A stretch of DNA of 64,000 bases, taken from assembly GCA_963748315.1 (NCBI GenBank), contig CAVVIK010000006.1:558001-622000 (forward strand). The letters run 5' to 3'. The notes under the pieces are model-generated. The model was not told the DNA's origin. It saw only the letters and a list, made by a program, of their open reading frames with translations, and made no database searches. Below, in pieces: positions 44,280 through 53,913 of this stretch. Source of the DNA: DASPHG01 sp963748315 (lineage in GTDB: Bacteria > Actinomycetota > Thermoleophilia > Solirubrobacterales > Thermoleophilaceae). Made by a program: the position numbers and the translations under genes. Numbering within the stretch: the first letter of the stretch is position 1; each line of letters starts with the position of its first letter.

Positions 44280-44504
44280 CTAGTGCGACTCGCTGGTCGC
44301 CGCTTCGCCCCCGCCGTGCTCCTCTCCGCCCTCGGTCTCGCCGGTGAGGATCGCCGCGCTGATGGCACCGACCACGAGCAGCGCGGAGATCGCGCCGACG
44401 ATCTTCTCGGCGCCGCCGGGGAAGTTTTCGTTCTTGATGCCCATGACCGCGACGACGACCGCCCAGATCGCGGTCACGCCGCCGATTACGTGGAAGGCGT
44501 TCAT
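44280..44504 (-). CDS. Small two-helix membrane protein with His/Glu-rich tail
   Basis: A 74-aa protein with two transmembrane helices (VIGGVTAIWAVVVAVMGI and KIVGAISALLVVGAISAAIL) and a C-terminal tail GGEEHGGGEAATSESH whose His and Glu residues could bind metal. The ATG overlaps the preceding stop (4 bp). No family recognised. Confidence 0.62.
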   Translation of the reverse strand: MNAFHVIGGVTAIWAVVVAVMGIKNENFPGGAEKIVGAISALLVVGAISAAILTGETEGGEEHGGGEAATSESH

Positions 44505-44761
44505 CCAGGCCGAACGCTATCGGAGCGTCGCGCGCGCGCCCGGATGCGGGGCGGCGACTGTGGCGCGGGCACGGCGTGGTCTCCGCGCCGCGGCGGCTGC
44601 GGACGGCGCGGGCGCGGCGAGTGCCCGCCGCCGCCATCCCCGCCCGACGACTCGTCCGCGGCCGGCTCCGGCTCGGCGTGGACGGCCCACCAGACGAGCC
44701 AAAGCAGCGCGACGATCGGGATCTTGAGGACGACCACCATCCAGATGAAGCCCCACGTCAT
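44501..44761 (-). CDS. Single-pass membrane protein with Pro/Arg-rich tail
   Basis: An 86-aa protein: one transmembrane helix (FIWMVVVLKIPIVALLWLVWW) near the N-terminus followed by an acidic/Gly segment and a Pro/Arg-rich basic tail. The first gene of a three-gene set with the two downstream small genes, linked by an ATGA overlap. The function is not recognisable. Composition of the tail is unusual enough that a frameshift in it is possible. Confidence 0.5.
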   Translation of the reverse strand: MTWGFIWMVVVLKIPIVALLWLVWWAVHAEPEPAADESSGGDGGGGHSPRPRRPQPPRRGDHAVPAPQSPPRIRARARRSDSVRPG

Positions 44762-44822
44762 GGCGCAAGGGTACCCGGGATTTCTCCATCTGGAACCGGT
44801 GGGCTAAGCGCGGTAACGTCGG

Positions 44823-46315
44823 GTGGTGACCTCCCGATACGACTACGTCGTCGTCGGCGCCGGTTCGGCCGGCTGCATCCTCGCCAACAAGCTCAGCGCT
44901 GACCCGAGCAGCAGCGTGCTGCTGCTCGAGGCGGGGCCAAAGCCGCGCTCGAAGGAGATCCGGATCCCGGCGGCGTTCTCCAAGCTCCTGAAGTCGAAGT
45001 TCGACTGGGACTACGAGACGACGCCGCAGGAGGCGCTCGGCGGCCGTCGCGTCTACATCCCTCGCGGGAAGACGCTGGGCGGCTCGTCAGCGATGAACGC
45101 GCAGATGCACATTCCGGGCCATCCCGCCGATTTCGAGGCCTGGCCCGAAGGCTGGAGCTGGGACACGATGAAGCGCTACCTGGACGACTTCGAGGAGGAG
45201 TCGTGCTCGGTCTCCGAGCAGCGCGCGCCGAGCCCGATGACCACCGCATTCGTCGAAGCGGCGGAGGCGTCAGCCGTCGCCGCACCGTCTGAACTGCGGC
45301 CGGAGGCGCTCGCCGGCGTCGGGATCACGCGTGTGCACCAGCGAAAGGGGCTGCGCTGCACCGCGGCGGACGCCTGGCTCAAGCCGGCGCGCGGGCGCGA
45401 CAATCTGACGGTCGCCACCGGCGCGCAGGTACTCGGCATCGACTTCGACGGCAAGCGCGCCGCGCGCGTGCGTCACACCGGCGGCGAGGTGGAGGTGGGG
45501 CGCGAGCTGATCCTGAGCGCGGGCGCGATCGGCTCCCCGCACATCCTGCTGCTGTCCGGCGTCGGCCCGGGCGGCGAGGTCCACGATCTGCCCGAGGTGG
45601 GGCGCAACCTGCGCGAGCACCCGATGGCGATCATGCTCTGGAACGCGTCGGGCAAGGAATCGCTGTTCGCGGCGGAGAAGCCCGCCCAGCTCGTCAAGCT
45701 GCTGCTTCAGCGACGCGGGATGCTCACCTCGAACGTGGGCGAGGCGGCCGCGTTCGTGGCGAGTCGCGAGGGTCTCGAGGCGCCCGACATCGAGTTGCTG
45801 TTCGCGCCCGTGCTCTATCTGGACGAGGGGCTCACGGAGCCCGACCGCCACGGCTTCTCCGTCGGGGTCGTCGCCCTCCAGCCGCGGAGCGTCGGCAGCC
45901 TGACGCTTCGGTCGAACGACCCGCTCGAGCCGCCCGACATCGACTATGCGCTCCTGAGGGACCCCGACGACCTGCGCGTCCTGATGGAGGGCGTTCGGCA
46001 GATGCGGCGCGTGGCAGGTACGCCGCCGCTCATGGACATCGCAGAGGAGGAGCGGGCACCGGGTTCCGAGGACGTCGAGTCATGGATCCGCGCGAACCTG
46101 CAGACCGTCTACCACCCGGTCGGCACGTGCAGTCTCGGACAAGGTGGTCGACGACGAGCTGCGCGTGAAGGGCCTCGAGGGCAATACGCGTGGTCGACGG
46201 GTCGGTCGTTCCCAACCTGATGCGCGGGCACCCGCACCCCCAGATCTCGATGGTCGCGATGCGTGCGGCCGAGCTGATCAGGCGGGCGCCGACTCCAGCG
46301 CTGTCATCCGCCTGA
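44823..46315 (+). CDS. GMC-family FAD oxidoreductase (two frameshifts near the C-terminus)
   Basis: About 496 aa after repair. The ADP-binding loop is VVVGAGSAGCILANKL, the GMC signature is PRGKTLGGSSAMNAQMHIPG, and the second signature appears in LSAGAIGSPHILLLSGVG. Active-site His is in VYHPVGTC. Breaks near 46137 and 46187 separate TCSLG, DKVVDDELRVKGLEG and IRVVDGSVVPNLMRGHPHPQ; the last holds the second catalytic His/Asn position. The family oxidises choline, alcohols or sugars. Its restored end (46315) overlaps the convergent kinase gene by 38 bp. Confidence 0.88.
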
Positions 46316-47195
46316 ACTCCTCGAAGCGCGCGTCGATCTCGTCGCGCGTCAGCCGCTGCACGCGCTCGGTGCCGAACTCCTCGACGTTGAACGAGGCGAG
46401 CACCGACCCGTAGGTCATCGCGCGCCGCAGAGTCGCGTCGTCCTCCGAGTCCTGCGAGGCCATGTAGCCGAGGAACCCGCCGGCGAAGGAGTCGCCGGCG
46501 CCGGTCGGGTCGTTGACGGTCTCGAGCGGGTACGCCGGCAGTGCGAAGAAGCTGTCGCGCGTGAACAGGGCGGCCCCGTACTCGCCCTGCTTTGCGATCA
46601 CGAAGCGCGGCCCCATCTCCATGACGGCACGGCTTGCGCGCACCAGGTTCGCCTCTTCGGTGAGCTGGCGCAGCTCGGCGTCGTTCATGAAGATCAGGTC
46701 GACGCCGCCGATCGTGCGCACGAGCGACTCCTTCGCCGTCTCGATCCACAGGTTCATCGAGTCGAGCCCGGCGAGCCGCGTGCCGGTGCATTGCTCCCGC
46801 ACCTCGCGCTGGAGGTCCGGCTGGATGTTCGCCAGGAACAGAACGTCAGCCGCTTTCGACTCCTCGGACAGCTTCGGCTCGAAGTCGCCGAACACGTTGA
46901 GCTGGGTGTCGTCGGTGTGCGCCATGTTCATGTCGTACTCGTAGTGGCCCTGCCAGAAGAACGTCTTGCCGCCCTCGACGCGCTCGATGTCTCCGGTGTC
47001 GACGCCGCGCGCGTGGAGCACCGCGTACTCCTCGTCGCCGAAGTCGTCCCCGACCGGGCCGACGACGCGGACGTCGGTAAAGAAGCTCGCGGCCAGCGAG
47101 AAGTGAACGGCGGAACCGCCGAGCATGCGCGGCCGTTCGCCGAACGGCGTCTTCACTGCGTCGAACGCGATTGACCCGACTACGGCGAGGCCCAT
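46278..47195 (-). CDS. PfkB-family carbohydrate/nucleoside kinase
   Basis: A 305-aa ribokinase-fold kinase. Substrate-side GGSAVHFSLAAS and the C-terminal anion hole NDPTGAGDSFAGGFLGY with catalytic Asp are clear. ATG at 47195; the longer frame to 47357 runs into the divergent quinone-oxidoreductase gene. FLANIQPDLQREV and GLDSMNLWI suggest the adenosine/ribokinase-like subgroup found in actinobacteria. The acceptor is not determinable. Confidence 0.88.
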   Translation of the reverse strand: MGLAVVGSIAFDAVKTPFGERPRMLGGSAVHFSLAASFFTDVRVVGPVGDDFGDEEYAVLHARGVDTGDIERVEGGKTFFWQGHYEYDMNMAHTDDTQLNVFGDFEPKLSEESKAADVLFLANIQPDLQREVREQCTGTRLAGLDSMNLWIETAKESLVRTIGGVDLIFMNDAELRQLTEEANLVRASRAVMEMGPRFVIAKQGEYGAALFTRDSFFALPAYPLETVNDPTGAGDSFAGGFLGYMASQDSEDDATLRRAMTYGSVLASFNVEEFGTERVQRLTRDEIDARFEEFRRMTALESAPA

Positions 47196-47223
47196 GGCGG
47201 CGCCACGATAGCCTGGGTCGCTC

Positions 47224-48177
47224 GTGAGAGCCGTCCAGATCAACGAGTTCGGCGGCCCTGACGTCCTCGAAGTGGTCGAGGACGCGCCGGTCCCGGAGGC
47301 CGGTGAGCACGAGGTCCTGATCAAGGTCTCGCGCGCGGGGATGAACTTCGCCGACACACACGCGCGCGAGAACTCCTACCTCGCGAAGTACGACCTGCCC
47401 CTGATCCCGGGGGCGGAGGTCGCGGGGACGGACCCGGATGGGAAGCGCGTAGTGGCGCTCCTGAGCACGGGCGGCTACGCCGAATACTCCGTCGCCCCGA
47501 AGGCCACGACGTTCGCGATCCCGGACGGGCTCGAGGACGGCGCCGCGCTGGCGATCGTCCTTCAGGGGTTGACCGCGTGGCACCTCTACAGGACGAGCGC
47601 GAAGCTGGCCGAGGGCGAGTCGGTCGTGATCCACGCGGCGGCCGGCGGGGTCGGGAGCATCGCGGTCCAGCTCGCCAAGCCATTCGGTGCGGGGCGGGTC
47701 ATCGCCACCGCGAGCTCCGAGGAGAAGCGCAACCTGGCGCTCGAGCTCGGCGCGGACGTGGCGGTCGACGCCGCGGGCGAGGGCATGAAGGACCGCCTGA
47801 TCGAGGCGAACGACGGCCAGAAGGTGGACGTCGTCCTCGAGATGGCGGGCGGCAAGGTCTTCGACGAGAGCCTCGCGGCGCTCGCTCCGTTCGGCCGCCT
47901 CGTGGCGTACGGGATCGCGAGCCGGGAGCCGAACGAGGTGACGAATGGCCGCCTCATGCGCAAGAGCCAGGCAGTCGTCGGCTTCTGGCTGATGCACTGC
48001 CTCGGGCGGCGGGACATGATGGAGGAGCCGCTCGCCGACCTGTTCGACCGCGCCGCGCGCGGGGAGCTAAAGCCGGTGATGGGCACCACCTATCCGCTCT
48101 CCGAGGTGAGGCGCGCGCACGAGGACCTTCAGGGCCGCCGCACCCACGGCAAGGTCCTGCTCGACCCGGCGTCCTGA
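47224..48177 (+). CDS. Zinc-independent quinone oxidoreductase (MDR family)
   Basis: A 317-aa NADPH:quinone reductase-like protein. It begins MRAVQINEFGGPDVLEV, has no structural-zinc cysteine cluster, and carries the cofactor motif HAAAGGVGSIAVQLAK and the family motif GMNFADTHAR. GTG start at 47224, 28 bp from the divergent kinase. It ends 3 bp before the helicase gene. Reduces quinones or enones by two electrons or one. Confidence 0.88.
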   Translation: MRAVQINEFGGPDVLEVVEDAPVPEAGEHEVLIKVSRAGMNFADTHARENSYLAKYDLPLIPGAEVAGTDPDGKRVVALLSTGGYAEYSVAPKATTFAIPDGLEDGAALAIVLQGLTAWHLYRTSAKLAEGESVVIHAAAGGVGSIAVQLAKPFGAGRVIATASSEEKRNLALELGADVAVDAAGEGMKDRLIEANDGQKVDVVLEMAGGKVFDESLAALAPFGRLVAYGIASREPNEVTNGRLMRKSQAVVGFWLMHCLGRRDMMEEPLADLFDRAARGELKPVMGTTYPLSEVRRAHEDLQGRRTHGKVLLDPAS

Positions 48178-48180
48178 CGA

Positions 48181-49619
48181 TGGCGACCTTCCGCGAACTC
48201 GGGCTCTCGGAGCCGCTGCTCCAGGCGCTTACGCACCTCGGGTACGAGGAGCCGACACCGATCCAGGAGCAGGCGATCCCAGCGCTGCTCGAGGGGCGCG
48301 ACGTCATCGGGCAGGCGCAGACGGGCACCGGCAAGACGGCCGCATTCGGCCTGCCGCTGCTCGAGTACGTCGATCCCGGCGACCCCGAGGTGCAGGCGCT
48401 CGTCCTGACGCCGACGCGGGAGCTCTGCATCCAGGTGACGCAGGCCCTGCGCGCGTACGGGGAGCGCAAGGGCGTGTCGGTGGTCGCCGTCTTCGGTGGC
48501 GCACCGATCCGCGACCAGATGTCGCGCGTGAAGGAGAACGCGCAGGTTGTGGTCGGGACCGTCGGCCGCGTGATGGACCTGATGAGCCGCCACGCCCTCG
48601 TCGTGACGTCGGCGCGCTACGTCGTCCTCGACGAGGCCGACGAGATGCTCGACCTCGGGTTCTTCGAGGACGTCGAGACGATCCTGTCGCGCTGCCCGTC
48701 CGGGCGGCAGACCGCTCTGTTCTCGGCGACGATGCCGCCCGAGATCAAGCGGCTGGCCGAGCAGGGGATGTACGACCCGGTCACGATCAAGGTGAAGGCC
48801 GCGACCCTCACGATCGACACCGTCGACCAGTTCTTCGTCGAGGTCTCCGATCGGGACAAGCAGGAGAAGCTCGTCGACGTCGTGAAGGCCGAGCAGCCCG
48901 AGCAGGCGATCATCTTCGTGCGGACGAAGATCGGCGCCGACCGGCTCTCGCGCCGGCTTAACGACGCCGGCGTGCGCGTCAAGGCTCTCCATGGCGACAT
49001 GTCGCAGGGCCAGCGCGACGGCGTGATGATCGCGTTCAAGTCGGAGCGCGAGCGGCTGCTCGTGGCCACCGATGTCGCCGCACGCGGCCTCGACATCTCC
49101 GGCGTCACCCACGTCATCAACTACGACGTGCCGAACTCACCGGACATCTACGTCCACCGGATCGGCCGCACCGGCCGTGTCGGGCGCTCCGGACGCGCGA
49201 TCACCTTCATCACCCCGAAGCAGCGCCGCGACCTTCAGGCGATCGAGCGGCACGCGAAGACAGAGGTCGAGCCGTGGTCGGCGGACTCGCCCGCCGCGGC
49301 GCAGCCGAAGCGCGAGCGAAAGCCGCGTGAGCGCGAGACTCGGCGCCCGCGGCACACCAAGCCGCGGAGGAAGACCGACGGCGCGCGCGCGAAGCTGATC
49401 GTCAAGGCGGGCCTGAAGCAGGGGCTCGAGCCGGCCGACGTGATCGGGGCGATCGTCGACCACTCGCACCTCGAGGGCGAAGACATCTCGAACGTGCGCC
49501 TGCTCGACCGGTTCAGCTTCGTCGAGGTTCCCGCGTCGCGCGCGGAAGAGGTTGCAAGCACTGTGTCCGGGAAGACCGTCAGAGGCGTCCCACTGAAACT
49601 GGAGGTAGCGAAACGATGA
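48181..49619 (+). CDS. DEAD-box RNA helicase with DbpA-type RNA-binding domain
   Basis: A 479-aa ATP-dependent RNA helicase of the DeaD/CsdA group. Motifs in order: Q motif PTPIQEQAIPALL, I AQTGTGKTAAFG, Ia TPTRELCIQV, II VLDEADEMLDLGF, III FSATMPPEI, IV FVRTK, V VATDVAARGLDI, VI HRIGRTGRVGRSG. A basic linker (RERKPRERETRRPRHTK) precedes a C-terminal DbpA-like RNA-binding domain (about 405-479). Likely roles: ribosome assembly and cold-stress RNA unwinding. The stop overlaps the cyclophilin start. Confidence 0.94.
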
Positions 49620-50073
49620 GCGCAGCCACGCTGCAGACCAACCACGGCGCGATCGAGGTCGAGTTCTTCGACGAGGACGCGCCCAAGACGGTTGACAACT
49701 TCCGCAAGCTCGCGGGCGACGGCTTCTACGACGGGCTCACGTTCCACCGCGTCATCAAGGACTTCATGATCCAAGGCGGCTGCCCGCAGGGCACCGGCAC
49801 CGGCGGCCCCGGCTACACGTTCGAGGACGAGTTCAACCAGCACAAGATCGAGCGCGGCGCGCTCGCGATGGCGAACGCGGGGCCGAACACGAACGGGAGC
49901 CAGTTCTTCATCGTCACGACCGAGGCGGCACCCTGGCTCGACGGCAAGCACACCGTCTTCGGCAAGGTCACGAGCGGGATGGATGCGGTCGACTCGATCG
50001 AGGGCACGCAGACCGGCGGGCAGGACGGCCCGTCGATGACGTAGTGATAGAGCGGGTGGAGCTCAAGGAGTAG
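49616..50073 (+). CDS. ppiB: Peptidyl-prolyl cis-trans isomerase, cyclophilin type (3' frameshift)
   Basis: Small cytosolic cyclophilin. FHRVIKDFMIQGGCPQG, GALAMANAGPNTNGSQFFI and the tryptophan in APWLDGKHTVFGKV form the active site. As written it ends at 50044 after GPSMT, but adding one base near 50025 gives RPVDDVVIERVELKE with a stop at 50073, the normal cyclophilin C-terminus, about 152 aa. The ATG overlaps the helicase stop by 4 bp. Confidence 0.92.
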
Positions 50074-50083
50074 GCTCGACGCA

Positions 50084-51631
50084 ATGGCCACAGCTATGCA
50101 GCCCACTACGTCTCAGAACGGGTCGTCCACCGGGGACACGGTCCCGGTTGAGAACCCCGCAACCGGCGAGATCATCGCCCACGTCCCCGACATGAATGCG
50201 GAGGAGGTTGCCGGGCTTGTCGCGCGCGCCCGTGCCGCGCAGCCGGCGTGGGAGGCGCTCGGGTTCGAGGGCCGCAAGGCGGTCATGCTCGAGGCGCGCA
50301 AGTGGCTGATCCAGAACCGTCGCCGGATGATCGAGACGGTTGTCGAGGAGTCCGGCAAGACGTTCGAGGACGCTCAGCTCGCGGAGGTCTTCTTCTGCGC
50401 CGACTCGCTCGGCTTCTGGGGCAAGATCGCGGAGAAGTACCTCGCCGACGAGAAGGTCAAGACGCACACGCCGCTGCTCCTCGGCAAGAAGCTGATCAAG
50501 CGCTATCGGCCGCGCGGAGTGATCGGTGTCATCGGGCCGTGGAACTACCCGCTGACGAACAACTTCGGGGATTGCATCCCGGCGCTGATGGCGGGCAACA
50601 CTGTCGTCCTGAAGCCGAGCGAGGTGACGCCGCTGACGTCGCTGCTGATGGCGGAGGGCATGCGCGCCGCCGGCTGTCCCGAGGACGTGTTCCTCGTTGC
50701 CACCGGACGCGGTGCGACGGGCGCGGCGTTGATCGAGCACGTGGACTTCGTGATGTTCACCGGGTCCGTCGCGACAGGACGCAAGATCGCTGAGGCGGCG
50801 GCGAAGACGCTGACGCCGTTCACGCTCGAGCTCGGGGGCAAGGACCCGATGATCGTGCTGCGCGACGCCGACCTGGAGCGCGCGGCCAACACAGCGGTCT
50901 ATTGGTCGATGGCGAACGGCGGTCAGATCTGTCAGGCCGTCGAGCGCGTGTACGTCGAGGAGCCGATCTACGACGAGTTCGTCAGCAGGGTCGTCGAGAA
51001 GACCCAGGCGCTGCGGCAGGGCGCGCCCGGTGAGATCGCCGCGGTGGACGTCGGCGCCGTCACGTTCGAGAACCAGGCCGAGATCATCGAGGACCACGTG
51101 AGCGACGCGGTCGCGAAGGGCGCGAAGGTCCTGACGGGCGGGAAGCGGCGCGAGGGCACGGGCCGGTTCTTTGAGCCGACAGTCCTCGTAGACGTCGACC
51201 ACTCGATGAAGATCATGACCGAGGAGACGTTCGGCCCGACGCTGCCGATCATGAAGGTGCGCGACGAGGAGGAGGCCGTCGAGAAGGCGAACGACTCGCG
51301 CTACGGGCTCAACTCGAGCGTCTTCACGAAGGACATCGAGAAGGGCGAGCGAATCGCGCGCCGGATCGAGGCGGGCTCGACCTGCGTGAACGACTGCATC
51401 ACGAACTACACGGCGCAGGAGCTGCCGTTCGGCGGCGTGAAGGAGTCCGGGATCGGCGTACGGCACTCGGAAGCGGGGATCCAGAAGTACTGCAACCCGC
51501 ACGCGATCCTGGTCACGCGGTTCGCGGGCAAGCGCGAGCCGTACTACTTCCCGTATTCGAAGCGCGCGACCAAGCTGCTCGAGCGCCTGATGGTGCTCAT
51601 GTACGGGCGCGGCTCGAAGAAGAAGCGCTAG
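50084..51631 (+). CDS. NAD(P)-dependent aldehyde dehydrogenase
   Basis: A 515-aa ALDH, intact. Cofactor and catalytic features: IGPWNYPLTNNFG, VLKPSEVTPLT, FTGSVATGRKI, the general base Glu in LELGGKDPM, and nucleophile Cys in NGGQICQAVERVYV. Its short C-terminal hydrophobic/basic end (LLERLMVLMYGRGSKKKR) resembles the membrane-associated fatty-aldehyde and coniferyl-aldehyde subgroup. Probable oxidation of medium- or long-chain aldehydes. ATG at 50084, 10 bp after the restored ppiB stop. Confidence 0.93.
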   Translation: MATAMQPTTSQNGSSTGDTVPVENPATGEIIAHVPDMNAEEVAGLVARARAAQPAWEALGFEGRKAVMLEARKWLIQNRRRMIETVVEESGKTFEDAQLAEVFFCADSLGFWGKIAEKYLADEKVKTHTPLLLGKKLIKRYRPRGVIGVIGPWNYPLTNNFGDCIPALMAGNTVVLKPSEVTPLTSLLMAEGMRAAGCPEDVFLVATGRGATGAALIEHVDFVMFTGSVATGRKIAEAAAKTLTPFTLELGGKDPMIVLRDADLERAANTAVYWSMANGGQICQAVERVYVEEPIYDEFVSRVVEKTQALRQGAPGEIAAVDVGAVTFENQAEIIEDHVSDAVAKGAKVLTGGKRREGTGRFFEPTVLVDVDHSMKIMTEETFGPTLPIMKVRDEEEAVEKANDSRYGLNSSVFTKDIEKGERIARRIEAGSTCVNDCITNYTAQELPFGGVKESGIGVRHSEAGIQKYCNPHAILVTRFAGKREPYYFPYSKRATKLLERLMVLMYGRGSKKKR

Positions 51632-51635
51632 CTAG

Positions 51636-52481
51636 CTGCTCGCCGTAGCGCTCGCACTCGGGGCGACGCTCTCGTGGGGCGTGTCCGACTTCCTCGGCGG
51701 GCTGATGACCCGGCGAATCGCCGTGCTTGCGGTGATCGTCATCTCGCAGACGGCGGGGCTGACGGTCATCGCGATCACGGTCGCCGCTGCTGGAGAGTCG
51801 GCGCCGGACGCGGCCTTCATTCCGTATGCGGCGGCGGCCGGCCTGGCTGGAGTCTGCGGCCTCGCCGCCTTCTACAGCGCACTAGCCATGGGCAAGATGA
51901 GCGTTGTAGCGCCGATCTCGTCGATGGCGGTGCTGGTGCCGGTCGCCGTCGGGCTGGCGACGGGCGATCGCCCAAGCGCGGTGCAGGCGGTGGGTGCGGT
52001 GCTCGGGATCGCCGGGATCGTGCTCGCGTCACGCGAGGCGGCCGACGAGGCTGAGACTGACCGGCGTGTCGCTGCCGGCGTCGGCCTGGCACTGCTGTCA
52101 GCGCTCGGGTTCGGCTGCTTCTTCGTGGGGATGGACGTGGCCGCGGATCACGACCCGCTGTGGGCGAACCTCGTGAATCGCGGCACGTCTCTGTCCCTTG
52201 CGTTGCTCGCTTTCCTCGTTCTTCGGCCCGGCTTCGGCGGTGTCGACCGGAGCGTCCTTCCCGCCCTTCTGACCATCGGCGTGCTCGAGATGTCGGCAAA
52301 CGTCGCGTTCGCATTCGCCGCCACCGAGGGTTTGCTGAGCCTTACGTCCGTGCTGTCGGCGCTTTACCCGGTCGTGGTCGTGGTGCTCGCGTGGCTCTTC
52401 TTGCACGAGCGGCTCCAGCCCAGCCAGAAGGTCGGCGTCGCCGTCGCCCTCGCGGGCGTTGCGTTGATCGCGGGCGGATAG
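51636..52481 (+). CDS. EamA/DMT-family transporter
   Basis: About 281 aa with ten predicted transmembrane helices in two EamA repeats (FYSALAMGKMSVVAPIS in the first; TEGLLSLTSVLSALYPVVVVVLAWL in the second). A GTG at 51681 gives 266 aa but would cut the first helix; upstream codons LLAVALALGATLSWGVSDFL continue the conserved EamA N-terminus, so I extend to a CTG at 51636, four bases after the aldehyde dehydrogenase stop. The start remains uncertain. Substrate unknown. Confidence 0.82.
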   Translation: MLAVALALGATLSWGVSDFLGGLMTRRIAVLAVIVISQTAGLTVIAITVAAAGESAPDAAFIPYAAAAGLAGVCGLAAFYSALAMGKMSVVAPISSMAVLVPVAVGLATGDRPSAVQAVGAVLGIAGIVLASREAADEAETDRRVAAGVGLALLSALGFGCFFVGMDVAADHDPLWANLVNRGTSLSLALLAFLVLRPGFGGVDRSVLPALLTIGVLEMSANVAFAFAATEGLLSLTSVLSALYPVVVVVLAWLFLHERLQPSQKVGVAVALAGVALIAGG

Positions 52482-52503
52482 CTGTGCATCTTCTGTACGC
52501 GCC

Positions 52504-53034
52504 GTGACTTCGCTCCCAGACGGGAAAAGGATTTCCCCATGGCTGGGAGCCCCGAGTCCGGCGATGGTCGTCGCACTGGTGGCCCTCACCTCGTCCCTGG
52601 CGAGTGGAGCGATGGCGGCGAAGCTGCTGACGGGCAAGGAAATCGCCAACAGGTCGATCACCGGGCTGGATCTGAAGCGGAGCACCCTGACGGGCAAGCA
52701 CGTGAAGAACCAGTCCCTCGTCAGGAAGGACTTCAGGGATGGCCACCTGCTGTTCGGCCAGATCGGCCCGGTCGGACCCGAGGGCCCCGAGGGGCCCGAA
52801 GGGCCCGAGGGGCCGCCCGGCGCGACCGGCCCCCGCGGAGCGACCGGCCCGGCCGGTCCCCGGGGCGCGGCCGGAGCCGACGGAGTAGATGGAGTCGACG
52901 GGGCAGACGGGGCAGACGGAGCGAGGGCCCGCCAGGGCCACCGGGCGGCAACGTCGTCGCCAGGAGCACACGAATGTCGTGAACCGGTCACGGGACCAGA
53001 GACGCGAACGACTTCTTGCGCGAACTCACCGTGA
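52504..53034 (+). CDS. Secreted collagen-like repeat protein (frameshifted C-terminus)
   Basis: An exported protein with a signal-like helix (PAMVVALVALTSSLASGAMAA), then a stalk with repeats of the type LTGKEIANRSITGLDLK and LTGKHVKNQSLVRKDF, and a Gly-X-Y collagen segment of about 18 triplets from about residue 86 (GPVGPEGPEGPEGPEG, later GVDGVDGADGADG). This architecture is common in Thermoleophilia surface proteins. The triplet frame is lost near 52925; the neighbouring frame continues GPPGPPGGNVVA to a stop at 52982. Where the real C-terminal domain ends is not clear; 53035-53307 contains no convincing gene on either strand. Confidence 0.65.
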   Translation: MTSLPDGKRISPWLGAPSPAMVVALVALTSSLASGAMAAKLLTGKEIANRSITGLDLKRSTLTGKHVKNQSLVRKDFRDGHLLFGQIGPVGPEGPEGPEGPEGPPGATGPRGATGPAGPRGAAGADGVDGVDGADGADGARARQGHRAATSSPGAHECREPVTGPETRTTSCANSP

Positions 53035-53307
53035 GCTCACGACTTCGGTGGACTGCAAGTCCGGTGAACGGGACGGTCGGGGAGCAGGCGGAACCAACAA
53101 CGGTGCCGCAGGAGTCCATCGTAGAAGCAGGTCGACCACCTCCGACGGCGGCTGGAACCACTACGCATGACGCGACGGCGACAGGCGGGTCGGTGACGTA
53201 AGACGACAACCTCAGTGGCGAAGCGGCCGCTGTTATTCGGGCGTCCGCGTGGTCGTCTGGGCGACAGCGTCGGGGACTTGCGTTCCCGACCGTCACGTAA
53301 CTTCTGC

Positions 53308-53913
53308 CTAGCGCAGCTCGAGCCCGAGCAGGCGCTCTAGCTCCGGCAGCGTCGTGTCGGCGCCGCGGTGGAGGATCGGGGTCATCCCGACCGCCGCGGC
53401 GCCGTCGCAGTTCTCCCTGAGGTCGTCGACGAAGACGCACTCCTCGACGGGCACGCCGATCCGCTCGGCGCCCATGTGGAAGATCTCCGCGTCCGGCTTG
53501 TGCAGGCCTACCTCGCCCGAGATCACGACTCCGTCGAACATCTCTGGAAACGCGTCGCGGTCGTAGCGCCCGCGGCCCCACGAGTTGGAGATCAGGCCGG
53601 TCTTGATCCCGGATCGCTTCGCCTTCTTGACCGCCTCGATCATCGGCTCATCCGGACCCATCCCTGCGAACAGCCGGTCGACGAGCTGTTCGGTGTCCGA
53701 CACGCCGAGCATCGGCCCGAACCGGACCGAGAACTCGTCCTCGGTCAGCTCGCCGCGCTCGAGCCGGCGCAGCTCCGCGAGTGCGACCGGGTCCTCGCGG
53801 AAGAGTCGCCTGACGGCATCCGGATCGAGACCCTCCTTCTCGCAGAACGCCTTGAACGAGTCGAAGACGTTCGTGGTCAGCACGCCGCCGAAGTCGACGA
53901 GCAGGCCCTTCAC
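53308..53913 (-). CDS. HAD-superfamily hydrolase
   Basis: A 201-aa HAD phosphatase of subfamily IA. Motif I is LLVDFGGVLT (the usual second Asp is replaced by Gly, as in the DFGGV subgroup, e.g. epoxide-hydrolase N-domain-like or YihX-type), motif II is LISNSWG, motif III Lys is in GLHKPDAEIF and motif IV is CVFVDDLREN. The stop is followed by the gap to the collagen-like gene; the start overlaps the kinase gene by 4 bp. Likely co-operates with that kinase-like protein. Confidence 0.88.
   Translation of the reverse strand: MKGLLVDFGGVLTTNVFDSFKAFCEKEGLDPDAVRRLFREDPVALAELRRLERGELTEDEFSVRFGPMLGVSDTEQLVDRLFAGMGPDEPMIEAVKKAKRSGIKTGLISNSWGRGRYDRDAFPEMFDGVVISGEVGLHKPDAEIFHMGAERIGVPVEECVFVDDLRENCDGAAAVGMTPILHRGADTTLPELERLLGLELR

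Noticed and set aside
52988..53581. Minus-strand frame extending the HAD gene region over the collagen-like 3' end
   Set aside because: It runs through the HAD gene in the wrong frame and shows no conserved motif.
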